A stretch of 64,000 bases of DNA, from NCBI GenBank assembly GCA_010279815.1, contig QEOQ01000688.1, forward strand, positions 553,216 to 617,215, read 5' to 3'. A program made the position numbers and the translations under genes. Positions 46,910 to 60,300 of this stretch are shown piece after piece. How positions within the stretch are numbered: position 1 is the stretch's first letter; each line of letters begins with the position of its first letter. This DNA comes from Brachionus plicatilis (lineage: Eukaryota; Rotifera; Eurotatoria; Ploima; Brachionidae). The notes under the pieces were generated by a model that did no database searches, was not told the DNA's origin, and saw only the letters and a program-made list of their open reading frames with translations.

Positions 46910-49900
46910 AAAATTAAAATTTCTTGGAGTAATTAAATATTTTATCAAAAATTTTAGATTTGAATTTTCCTTTTCAAACATAAACTAAAAACATAATATT
47001 TAAATCGTTAGCTTTTTTTGTGAACAGTAGATAGCTTTGATAAAACATAATTGAAGCCTTCAAAATTGAAAAACTACATTTCTAATTAACTATTTTGAAT
47101 AGTTAAGATAGCTAAAATTATTCTTAATGTGTCAAGCGATTATTTTTTAATTATAAAAATTAGAGTAAAAAAATTGTGGAATTTTTGAGACTGCATTGTT
47201 GAGAGAAAGATAAATTATTCAATTTTTATATGTGAGCACTCAATAAACTTTTCGAATTTAGAACAAGAGAAATAAAGTTATTAATTAAATGATACATTTT
47301 AGAAAAAGATATCAAAATTATTATTATCAAAGCCTTGTGCTAAATCTCATTTTTTTATAGCCAGTTTTATTTTAAAAAACTTAAGCTTAACGCTTGAATA
47401 AATTTTTTTGAAAAAAACCAAATTTAAAACAATCAATCTTTATGATTATTGATCAAAAGCTAAATAGTAAATTTTAAATTATGCAATTTTATTTATTTAA
47501 AACATTTTGTTTTCAACATAATTTCTAAAAACAAGAAATATTCTTATTTTATTATTCAATTGAAATAAAAAAAATTGTTCTCTTTTTAGAAAATTGTATT
47601 CAATTGTGTTTACTGAACAGATAGCTCAATTTCGAAAAAAAGTTAAAAATTAAATAAAAATAATCAATTTAATTGTTAAAGGTCGATTTTGAACTATTTT
47701 AGTTCTTATAGATGCAATTAGGTTAGAGCTTGGCTCAAGTGCGATAATCAATAATTATTAAATTTAAAAAAAAAATATTTCATTTCAAACAATTGCTGAA
47801 TAATTGATAAATTGAACAGAGTGTTTATTTTTCAAAAGTCCTGAGGGTTTTTTTTATATTTGGTTTTGTTTTTGCATTTATTTGATATTTTTATTTGGTT
47901 TCTTAATTTTTATTTGTTTTTTCAAAATTTAAAGCGATTTTGGGTAAAAAACACTAATAAAAATCTATTTTTATTTTAAAATAAATTTATCAAATGTTTT
48001 TTTTTAATCATAATTAATTTAAAAAAATTTATTATTAGAGTATCTTTCAAAATTAAAGTGAACGAATGTGAGTTAAGATTTAAATATCTATTAAATGACG
48101 TCAAGTTCTTAAAGAGAAAAAAAATTTAATCTTCATTCCATTTTCAATATTGGATAATTTTATGCCTAAATAGATTTCGCTAAAAAAAATACACTTTTTA
48201 TGTAAGATTGTGTGGGAAAATATTTTATGCCAAATCCTTAGCGATCTGATGAAATCAAGCAAAAGTAAATTTACTGTTTAAAATATATTTATTATTAATA
48301 ACCTTATTGATGGATTAACCGATTTTAATTTAGGTTAAAGCCCAAATTGCAACTAGAATAAGAAAACAAACATTTCAATCGAACTAAATGAGCAAGTATC
48401 ATACGAGGTAGTATAGTTTAGTTCAAAATTAAAAGACTATTAGATAAAAATCCAAGCCAAGAGCAAACTTGAGTAGCTTTGATTTTATGTTTGGCAAAAT
48501 TATCATAATATCTTTTTTGAGGCCAGTTGAAGCGCTTTTATTCTAACTTGGTCAACAATAGACCAAAACTAAATTATTTTTTATTTACAAATTTTAAATG
48601 TCTTAGGCTTTTTTCCAAAAATTTATCACGCCTAGCACAAAGTCTACTTTTTTCATGTTCTCTTAATAAAAATAAAAAATTTATGTTCACTTGGTCTACA
48701 TGTTGATGTCTTTTGATTAATAAAATTTGTTTGTAGTGAATAAAATTTTAATTAATTTTTTTTTTTTTTGGTCCTAAACGAAAAAAATTTCGATTCATAG
48801 TCAAAAATTATTCTATCAAAAGTATCTGTCATATACAATAAAAAATAATCAATTAATCAATGAGTGTTAATGGAAAATTTAAGCTTTTAAATTTTCGTTT
48901 TGCTTTAAGGCATTTATGAATATTAAAAAAAAACTTAATAATCAATTCTTTTAATTTATATTAATTCGAACAGTTTGTCAATTTTTTTGTTGTCGAAAAT
49001 TTCAGGATTAGGACAAAATTTACCTGGATAAATTGACATCATCAGGAAAATTGTCGAAATTGTTTATTTTTACCTTTACGCTGATCATTTGCGTAATTTG
49101 AAAAAATGAATTTGTAAGAATAATCACAAGGACTTGAGCGATGGGAAGACTTGTTTCCATCTAAATATTAATTTATCTATTTTACTGCATCTGAATAACT
49201 TTATAGAAAGTTTGGGTCCCCATCATGAAATGCTTTTCTGGCTAAAATTTTATTTATTTTTATTTTTTTTTATTAAGTCCATGGGACGTAATATTTTCAA
49301 ATAAATAATTAATAAACACTTTAAGCCTAATGGAAAAAACAAGAACCAAGGTAAAATTTTTCTTTCAAATGAGACAAATTATAGTTTCTACTCAGGTAAA
49401 GCTTGATTTCGGCAAAACGAATTTAAAAAATCGAAATAAATTTTTTAAGAAAATGACATTTTGGTGCATAAGCTAAAAATTGAGTAGAATAATTATGATT
49501 TTTATTTATTTGTTAAATTATTTTAATTTAGAGAACTTTTTATTTTTTTGGCATATCAAAAGTCAAAGTTTTGGATCTCTAGATAATTATTTTCAACTCT
49601 TCATCAAGGACATATTATGTATAGCTTTATCTAAGGTGTGGCGGAAAAAAATTGTGAGAAGAAAGCTTTTGCTTGAAATATCAACTAGATCAAAATTGTT
49701 AAATTAATTTTTTAAGTTGGTTTTTTAATGCTTTAAAGCATTTAAGTTTTTTCTAAATTTTTTTTAGAATGTTACAAATTTAGTTAAATCATAATTTAAG
49801 TAATTTGATACAATTTATTAAATAAAAGTACTTTCATTCAGCCAAAATGTCTCTTTTTTTTCCTGATAAATTTTATGGTAATTTTGTTTTTTTTTCCAAA

Positions 49901-51377
49901 ATTAGACTTGAAGTCATATCTCAGTTTGAAGTCGAAAAAATTAATGAATATGCTAAAAAAATTAATTATCAGAATTTTCTGTCGATGTCAAAATCACAAG
50001 AGGTAAACCAACTAAGCCATTGATGTTTTGTCGAATTTGTAAATTCTAGAATAATTAAGAATGATTTGAAATTTTTTTTTTTTTTTAAAGTAAACTTTAG
50101 ACTTAAAATTTAGTAAAAATATAAATTAGCTATTGTGGTAGTTAATTTTGAGAAATCAATTTCGAGGCAATAGCATGTGTTCAGTGTCTTGAAATTTGTC
50201 AATTTGCATTGATCAAAAATTGAAAAATTTAAATGATTGATACTTTGCATGCAGAAGTGTCTTGCCAATCGATAAGATAAGAATAATTTTTCAAAAATAT
50301 TTTCTAAAATAAATTTTTTTTCTAAATTTAAATTTTTTTAATGTAATTTTTTGATAGATCAATACACTTGAAAGTTTCGAAAAGAGGAAAACTTGAGTGA
50401 AAATTTTGATATGATTTTTTTAATTTTCTGTGATTTTAATGATGTCAATTAGTTTAAAAATTTTAACCGCGCACCCGAGACATCCAGGTAAAAATCATGT
50501 CTTATCGATCAATTATTTTGCTCTAGATTTGTCAAGCTATGCAAAATGTACACAGTTTAAGGCCCTATTTTCAAATACCTGCATAAGCAAAGACATTTGA
50601 AAGCGATGAATGCATCATATTATAATATTAAATATATTTTTCTCGTTATTTAAAAAATATTATTATTTAATTATTTCATCGACCTAAACTATACTTAAAG
50701 TAGCTTTAGAAGAGAATTTTGTTTTGTCGGTTTAGCGCACGGACTCTTTGAGGGCCCCAGTGCTCTTCTCATTTACTCTCATTTTGAATATTTTTAGCTC
50801 AAGTTAATATTCATTTACTTTGCTTTGCTAAAACACACACACATTTTTGAAGCAAAAAATGCAAATTATATTCGTATAATTTCTTTTTTTTTTTTTTATT
50901 TTAATAATAGAAAATTTTTCTCGAGAATTTCGAAGCACGCATTTAATTTTCATCATTTTTTGGATAACAAAAAATTAAAGTATTATGGGTCTGTGAGAGG
51001 AGAGAGCGGCAAGAATTATGCTTAATTATTATAAAAAAAACACAAAAGTGAAAAATTTTAATTTTAAAATTAAAAAAATTAAAATATATCATAAACGGAA
51101 AAAAGTTGGATGCAAAAAAATACACTCTATTTTTATTTTATTTTTTTTTAGATATGTTATTTATTTTGAGTGCTAAAAAAAAATAGAAGAGTTCATTCGA
51201 AGTCGAAAATAAATAGCCAAATAGTCACAAGAGACTGTCTCTTGAACCAATTGTCAAAAAATTTTTTAAATAATGTAATCAAAAAAATTTCATCAAACGC
51301 ACACAATTAACACGGAATTACAGTAGAATATTCATTGCGCATTTTCAGTCTTGTTTCAAGCAATCAAGATCCAAATA
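46910..51377. other. Intergenic region between CLN6 and AF9/ENL gene
   Basis: 4.5 kb, AT-rich, with no transposon terminus, protein fragment or convincing gene found. Short frames at 49480-49707 and 50825-51025 have no family match and are typical of chance in such DNA. A slightly less AT-biased stretch around 50720-50800 (GCGCACGGACTC, GAGGGCCCCAG) is the only compositional break and lies 600 bases before the AF9/ENL start. Confidence 0.55.
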
Positions 51378-54300
51378 ATGGCAGAAGTAAATCATTTTGT
51401 CTTGACTTTAACCAACTTGCATAATTTTAGCTCTAGCAAATCTTGTCTTTCAAATTTTGAATTAAATTTTTTCCTTTTCCTTTAAAGCAGAATGCATTCC
51501 AAATTGTCTTTTTTTTGGCGCCTAAAGACCTATTCTTTAATTTTTATTAAAAAAATAAAAACCAAGTAAAAAACCAAAGTTTTTTCAAAGGTTTTTTGCA
51601 AAATCCTATTTAAAAGAAATTTGATTACTAAAATTTTATAAAAAATTTAATTAATTTTAGTAATTATTGTAGCTAAATATTTAAAAAAATTTTATTATTA
51701 AAAAAAGTTAAATGCATTCAAAATAGACAATCGTTTTGGCGCCTAGAGACCTATTCTTTAATTTTTATTAAAAAAATAAAAACCAAGTAAAAAACCAAAG
51801 TTTTTTCCAAGGTTTTTTGCAAAATCCTATTTAAAAGAAATTTGATTACTAAAATTTTATAAAAAATTTAATTAATTTTAGTAATTATTGTAGCTAAATA
51901 TTTAAAAAAATCTTATTATTAAAAAAAGTTAAATGCATTCAAAATAGACAATCGTTTTGGCGCCTAGAGACCTATTCTTTAATTTTTATTAAAAAAATAA
52001 AAACCAAGTTAAAAAACCTTAAAAAAAAGTGGTCACTGAACAAAAATTTACACAGAGAAATACAGAATTAAGTTTAAAAATGGAATTTTCTATAAATTTT
52101 CACCTAATTCAAGGTTTTTTGGGAAATTTTATTTTAAAGAAAAAAGAAATTACATTTTAACTTGATTACTAAAATTTTGCAAAAAATTTAATTAATTTTA
52201 GTGATTGTTGGAGCTAAATATTTTAATAAAATTTTATTAATATTTAAATGCATTTGAAATTTGTCTTTTTAACTGGTTAATTCAAATAGACACTCGTTTT
52301 GGCGCCTTTTTATTTTAGATATATACTCCAAGTAGACACTTAAAAAAAGTGATCACTTAACTAAAATTTTTTTAGATATATCAGGATTTACTAAAAAATT
52401 TTTTAATAAATTTCACTTAAACAAAGGTCTCCTGTGAAATTTAATTTAAAAGAAAACTGGAAAAAAATTTAATTTCAATTGATTAATTTCAGTAGTGGTC
52501 AGAGCAAATTTTACAAATATTTAAAATAAAAATCTTTTTATAAATTTTTTATTTTAATTTTTTTCCTTAAAAGCCAAATTCATTCCAAATTGTCTTTTTA
52601 ACTGGTCACTCATTTTGGCGCTTAGAGACCTAATCTTTAATTATTAATTCCTAAAATATATAAACCAAGTAAAAAAGATCCAAAAAAACTGATCACTGAA
52701 CAAAAATTTTTACATAGATACACAAAATTAAATTTCAAAATTAGAATTTTTTCATAAATTTCACCTTACCCAAGGTGAGTTGCGAAATTTTATTCTCTAA
52801 AAAAAATTGAAAAAAAATTAATTTTAATTCATTAATTTCAGTGATGGTTGGGGCTAAATTTAACAAATATTAGAAAAAAAAAAATTTTTTTTTTTATTTA
52901 AAATTTTTTTAATTAAAGGCATTACAATTTGTGATCGAAATAGGCCATAAAGCTAGCACACTCAAAGAGCCCATAGGCGATTTTATTTACAAGTGGAATT
53001 TATTTTTGAGATCCGGTGACGAACGACAGCAAATAGACAAAGTCGTTCAAAAAGTAGTATTCAACCTTCACGAGACGTTCAAAAACCCGACCAGAGAGTG
53101 CACCCAACCGCCGTACTGCGTCAAGGAAAACGGCTACGGCGAGTTCGAATTTCCAATCGACATATTCTTCAATGGCACTGGCGAAAAATACACCATAAAC
53201 TATTTTCTTGACCTACCACCAGCCCAATCGCAGACGCCTCTCTATCGGTTCCGCAAAGAAGTGATCACATTTGTCGAGCCGAATCCCGAATTCCGCAAGC
53301 TGCTGATCGAGAGTGGTGCAACTGTGAAAAAAATTTTACCGAACTGTTCGGCGACCACTAGTCTCAAAAAAAAGGCCAACTCATCGTCAATACTAAATAG
53401 CAGCTTGAACTCGCCAAACACTTCTGTCAACAGTCCCAATTCGTCTCTTGTAAATTTAAATTCGTCCAAACTAAATCAAGCAATAAATGGTACCTCTTTT
53501 CTCGCCACTCATTCTGCGTTTCCCAGTGAAAAGAAAAAAAGCTCTAGCAAAAAGGTAAGCTCCAGATGTGTTCATGGTTTTGCTTGGTTAACCTTTTCAA
53601 AGATGATTAATTTCAAAGTTTTTATTTTTTTCTCTCTGTCTCTTGCTTTCATTTATTTTTTGCCCAATTGTTGCCACACTGGCTCCAGGCCGACACATTT
53701 TTCCAATATTAACCATCTAGGCAAAATAAATTTTAACTTTGCATCTCTGGCTTATTTGAAGCGATTAATTAGCTTTTTTGGGAACAATTTGATCCAGATC
53801 TGTCACAAAGAATTTTTTTTTTTTCGTTATTGTGGTCAAAGATCAATAAATTTAAGCAAATAAATTTTTCCCGGATTTTTCTCTGATCAAAAAAAAAAAC
53901 TCAATTTAAATAAAATTTTTGACTAAAAATTTTGTCAAAATTCATATTAGCAGTATAGAAAAAATTTGTTAATAGATCTTTATTTATTTAGGATCTCGTT
54001 TAAAAAAGAGTAAAAGAGAAAAAAAATTAAATAAAATCAGTTCAAAAAATAAATTTTAATTAAATTAACGCTTAGTGTATTGATAGGAGAAAATGCGTTT
54101 TAACAAAAAGACGCCTTTTGCAAAGTTCATTATTCTTGGCCTATTTTAAATTGTGCTTGCCAAATTGGGGCTCAACTCGAAATTTTCTTAGCTCAAATTT
54201 TCATAAAACATTTTATTAAATTCAAGATTTTATTTTTTTTAAACAAGTAGATTTAGGTAGAGTCTTATTGAGAATTAAATGCAAAAAGTTAACAAAGAAT

Positions 54301-57300
54301 TTAATTTAAATTTTACTTAGTTGATGCGATTAGAGAGAACTTTATAATAGAAAAATAAGTTAGTTAAAATTTGGGCTGATTTATTTTTTTAAATTGGAAA
54401 AAAAAGATTAAAAATTTTAAAAAGTTGGGTTAGTAATCTCTTTTAGAATGTTTATACTTTAACTTTTTTATTTAAATTTTCATTACAACATTTAAAAAAA
54501 CTTTAAAATTTTTGATTTAAAAAATTTTAAATCCAACAAAATGTCCTTTCGAAAAACCAACTCAATTTGATTTGGTTTTTTTTTTTACATTTTAAAAGAA
54601 TTTTATATCAAATTTTTCTTTCAATTAACTTTAAATTTATTTAAAGAAAAAAACTAAAAAAGTTGGTTTATTCACTTAAAAGGAAATTTTTGAAAAAAAA
54701 TTAATTATTTCTAAATGTGTCATTTGTTGTTATCTAAATTTAAAAAAGGCTATCAAATTTTTGAGTAGAGTAAATTTTTATAAAATAATAGAAAATTTTT
54801 GTTTTTTTTAAATTCCAAGTAAAAAGTAAACGAGTGAAAAAGAGTAAAACATTTTGATGCATAATAAGTGTGTACATTTTTCCAGGTTAATTTGATGCAA
54901 ATAAATGGTTTAAAGAAAAAGAAAGGAAATTTCAACTTGAGGTTTAAAATAATTTTTTTGTCTCTCGAGAATAATCATTGAGATTTTTGTTTTATTTTTA
55001 CTAATTAGAATTTTCAAAAATTTATAGCATGAGAAAATATATTATTAATCAGCTCTGGCTATTAAATTCAGCAGTTAGATAGATTTTTATAACTAATCAG
55101 GGTTAAAATTATTTAGTTTATTTATTTAGTCTGTTCGAAATAGCTTTTATATCTTTTTGTTTCTATTATTATAAAACGTTAATTTTTTTCTTAATCTAAA
55201 ATGACCCAATAAACTTTAATTTGGAAAGATCTTCCATTTTCGAAAAAATAAATTTGACTAAAGAAAAGGATGATTATTTTTTCTAGCTTATTGAATCAAA
55301 TTATTAACAATTCAATTTGAATTAAATTACAAATAAATTCTTAACTTTTTTAGAAAATAAATTTAAAACAGTTTGTATTAAACGAATTAAATGAATATTT
55401 TTTGATTTATAATTCAAAAAGCAATTAGAGTATCTTTTAAAAATAAAACAAGGATTTCAATTAAAATGTCAGTTTTTCTTCTAAAATATTAAATTAAGAT
55501 AATTCTTCTAATTATTTCTCTCTGTGTACATTTAGTGTCAACTAAAAAAAAGAATTAATTATAAATTTTACATTAAATTCGAACTAAGATTCATCGAATA
55601 TTCAAGGCTTGAATACTTGATCTTTTAATAATTTGTTTAATTATTTTACATATTTGAAGAGACTTTAGTTTAGCACAGATATGCAAAAAAAATAATTTAT
55701 TTTCATCAATAAAGCAAAGTTTTTTCTAAATTAGAATAATAAATTTTTAAAATTAAATTAAATAATTTTAACAATGCGCCTTTTTGATGGCGGGTCTAGT
55801 CGGTTACATGAACCATGGTTTTTGAAACTATTATTTCCCCTAATTTTTTTTACACGAAAAGGTGAACCAAAATGGGATAAGGAGAACAATTTTTAGATTA
55901 TATGAAAAAAAGGAATTACACTATTTGGTTAATTATAAATACTAAAAATAAAAAATTTAGTGTTATTAAATATTATCATAATACAAAGAATGTGTGCACA
56001 GTATTTATCAAATGAATTACTTTGCTTATACTCAATTTTTTCCTTTAACCAAATAGATATTCTCTCAAATTTTGTACCATTTAGTTATTTTTTCTTAATT
56101 TTACCTTTAAATTTTTTCAAATTAGGTGAACAATTTTTAGATTAAGTGAACTAATAGTTAAAAAAATCCGAGAACAAGAATTATTCCAATATGGTTCACC
56201 TAACCGACTAGACCCTTAATGGCTTATATTTTTTATGGTATCATTTTTATTAATTGGTGATAAACAAATCGATTTCTCTTTAACAGACCAAAATATTTTA
56301 ATTAGGTATTTAATTTAATTGGCATTAGGGATCAAAATTAAAAAAAAAATAATAAAAATAAAAAGAAAGAATATTTTAATGTAAAATCCATATTTTATTT
56401 ATTTATTGATTAAAAAATTTGAAATTATGACAGGATCATCATCAGTTTAGAATTTATTAAGTCGACAAACCTTTATTCAAAAATAATAGTTAATATTGAT
56501 CAAAATAAAAAAAAAGGTGAGAGGAAAAAATAAAACCTTTTAACTCCAGTCTCTTTTCGAGACTTTAATAGCTCAGATACTAAATTAAAGCATATATTTA
56601 ATGAGTAAAGGTGGTCAATTTTTTTTTTAATTTTAATTAAACATAATTGTTTAAAATATTTCAAAAACTAAATTTTATTTCTTTTTTTTAAGACTTTTTT
56701 TAATGTCTGTTACCAATCAGAGTTGTTAAAAGTCAAAAGTCAAGTATAAGACCCAATTTTTTTTTTAACTCTATTTTCAAGATGAATATTATGACTAGAA
56801 AATTCGTTAAGTATTTTAAAATAATAAATTGTATTAATCTTGATGACTCGAAGTTCCGAGATCGCAAAGTCAATTTTTTTCCAGTTATACAAATTGATCA
56901 AATAAATTTTCCTGTTTTTCCATTTATCAGAATATTTAAGATTTCTTATTTATTTTATTTATTTGTTTTCCTGTACGGAACTTGAGTTCCTTCAGAATTG
57001 AAAATAAAGAAAAGATAAAAACAAAAATAAAGTAAAAAAGATTAAAATAAACGAAATTAAAGAAAAGATGTATAGATATGTAATAAATGGAATTATAATT
57101 TTTTTAATATTTTTTTATATTTAATTTTTTTTCAGTGATTTTTTTCTTTATATGTTAAACTTTACCCAATGGGTTTACATGATATGAAAACGAACTAACT
57201 AACTTAAAATAAAAAACAATACTTAGCGCTTTTTTGTCGGTGTAGTTTGTAGGCATTTATAAAATATTTCGCTCTCTTAATAAATTAAGTTCTAAGAAGG

Positions 57301-60300
57301 CTAATGTGAAATATTTAGGAAAAAAACTCGAAGCAAAGTTTAAACTGTGAATGTTGCCTTATTATTTAAAAAAATAAACTTTAAAATCAATCAAGAATCA
57401 CCGTAGTCTTTCTTTTCGAATTTGCTTTTAAACGTTCTTGATTATTATATCTCCAAGCTACCAATTAAAGTAATTAATAAAATATAAATAATATCTAGGG
57501 TATAATAACTAAGAATTGTAATGTTAGCTACGAACTAACCAGTTCATTAATCCTCTAACAATATTCTATTTTTTTAATTATTTATTTTAATCAAATTTTT
57601 TTAATTTAATTTAATTTTTGTTTTATACAAAATTCTGAAGGGTCTATAGCTCGCAACAACTGCACAAATGCTAAAATAAATGTCCCTTTAACTTTCTTTT
57701 TCAATATATCTCTTTTTAGTTTACTTTTTTTCTATTTTAATTTTATTTTGATTATTTATTTAATTTTTTTAATATTTAGCTCGGCGCAAAAAAAAAATGA
57801 AGACTTAATTTTTGGAGAATTCCTTTAATAAAATAAAACTTTTTTAAAAGGGCAAATATCTATTAAAAATTCATCTTATATATAGAGAGATTTTATAGAG
57901 AGAGACAGGGCCTGGGTTCAGGGTGTGTTACTAAAGCTTATTTTACCATTTTAATTCATTTTTTTTATTTGATTTTTTTCTTTTTTTTCTGAAGGATTTT
58001 TTTAATATTAAAGATTAATATTAAATGATTTATCTCTGAATTTTTTTTCCTTCTAGTATTGCAACCTTTTATTTCTGTTTTGAATTATTCAGCATTAATA
58101 TCTTTTATTATATTTTTTACACTTTTTTTAAATATTAAGATTACATTTTTAAAGGCTTTGAGTATTTTAATTATGAGGCTGAAGATTTTTTTCTTACTGA
58201 GTTAATTTTAAGAAAACTTAATTAGCAAGCATCTAATAGTTATAAGGCTATTTGATTATTTATCTTACCATTCCCCATATTTTTACATGATGTAAAATTA
58301 TAGAAGTATTCACTTAGAATAATATCTTTGATGATTATTACAAATGAATCTTAAAAAAATTGGATACTAAATAAAAATGTTATAAAATCCTTACAAAAAA
58401 TAGTTCTCTAGTGTAGAGTAATTATTCTAGGAAAATTATATTTAACAAAAGATCACGAAAATTTCCGCCTAATTCTCAACTACTGGCAAAGCATTTTTTC
58501 CAGGCATTTTTTATTGCTTAACATGATCTGGAGTCCCGACTTAGAATTTATTTAGTGACTTTTAAATAACTCTGATACCAATAAATAAAAAAAAAACCTT
58601 GATAAAATAAAAATTAAGCCTAAAAAATAGGGTCTCTTTTTAATCAATAAAGAAATTTGACAAGAATTTTTGAGTTAAAAATTTTTGTCGACTAACTAAA
58701 TAATTATTTTTAAAAAATTTATATATTTAAAAAAAATTCAGCTTAGGTATTTAAAAGAANNNNNNNNNNNNNNNNNNNNNNNNNNNNNNNNNNNNNNNNN
58801 NNNNNNNNNNNNNNNNNNNNNNNNNNNNNNNNNNNNNNNNNNNNNNNNNNNNNNNNNNNNNNNNNNNNNNNNNNNNNNNNNNNNNNNNNNNNNNNNNNNN
58901 NNNNNNNNNNNNNNNNNNNNNNNNNNNNNNNNNNNNNGGACTTGACTTGTGACTTTTAAACAACTCTGATTTATTTTTTCTTTTAAATAACTAAGCTGCA
59001 TTTTTTTTAAATATAAAAATTTAAAAAATAATTATTTTGTTAGTCGGCAAAAATCTTTAGCTAAAAAATTCTTGTCAAAATTTTTTATCAAGCTATTGAT
59101 TAAGCCCGGACTTGGAGTTTTTGTTTTGAAACTTTAAAACAACTCTGAAAAAAATTATCAAAATATTTATAAATTGTATTTGAAAGAGTCTGATACGAAA
59201 CGATTTGTCAAGCCAGAGTCCAAAACCACCTAGCACCCAAAGCACACCAATAGACACCACTTCTAAAGCCATAGCGAACCCGAGTTCGCCGCCCAAAAAG
59301 CAAAACTCGAACCTGACCACGCCAGACCCCCTTGCCGAAAACAAAGAACTCTTGCCCAAAACAACCAGTGCCAAAACATTGGTCAAACACAAGAGCAAAC
59401 TAAACGCCATCACCAACAACGACGAATTGGATAAGCCAAAAAATGACTTGGATGCTACCAATTTGTCCACTGGCAGCAAAAAACGTCCATTTGTGCAATC
59501 CAACGAGTCCCTTCACACCGATTCAAACAAATTTGACGAAAACAAAAAAAAAGTTCAATCCGAACCGGAACTAAAATTTAAAAAAATAAAGTCCAGCAAC
59601 AAAATAATGGCACCGTGTGACACCAAGACCAAAGCTGTCGAGAATGAACACAGCGATGCCAAGCTCATGAGCAAAAAAGCCAAAAACGAACCCGAAAATC
59701 TTCTGTCCACAATAAGCTCCATAATAAGCCCGCCGCCTTCCCACAGCACAAACGGCACCAGCAGTTGTACGAGCAGCGTGAGCAGCTCTTGCAACTACAA
59801 CACGTCGCCCACCTCTCTGTCCTCTCTCTGTCTGAACAAAGAACCAAGCAAACTCAAGACCAAAGCGGAATTTGAGGACAAAATAGACAAAGAAGAGCTG
59901 AAAAAAGTTCGCCGACGCAAAAACTCGGCCAACTCGGACAAGGACGAGGACGAGTACCGGAAGGAACGGGACCGCGACAAGCACCGTCGCTCTTCCAACC
60001 ACTCTCAGCGCCGCAGCCACAAGCGCCGCAACAGCAACGACTACGAGAACGACTCGGACGCCGACAGCTACTACAGCTACAAGAACGGCCACCCAAGGCA
60101 CCACAGCAAGGAGGCCAAGCCAAAGACCACCCGGAACGGCACCGGCAACGCTCCGCCAAAGTCCAGACCCGACGATGACGAAACTTCTTCAACAGTCTCC
60201 TCCATGTCCAACTCTTCGTCATCGTCGGGCGAAAAAAACTATAAAAAATATCCAGAGTCAAAGTATTCTCAGGACAAACAGCCCACTAACCACAACCGAG

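Noticed and set aside
51490..52700. Regularly spaced repeats as a CRISPR-like array
   Set aside because: Units are contiguous 221-base tandem copies without variable spacers, in a eukaryotic intron.
53555..53863. C-terminal extension of the YEATS exon to a stop at 53863
   Set aside because: A strong donor AAAAAG/GTAAGC lies at 53554; beyond it the frame turns into AT-rich hydrophobic intron sequence, and the AHD exon joins in phase.
59571..60104. Long Val/Leu/Arg-rich minus-strand frames
   Set aside because: Antisense of the Ser/Lys/Arg-rich part of the AF9/ENL last exon; no independent signals.
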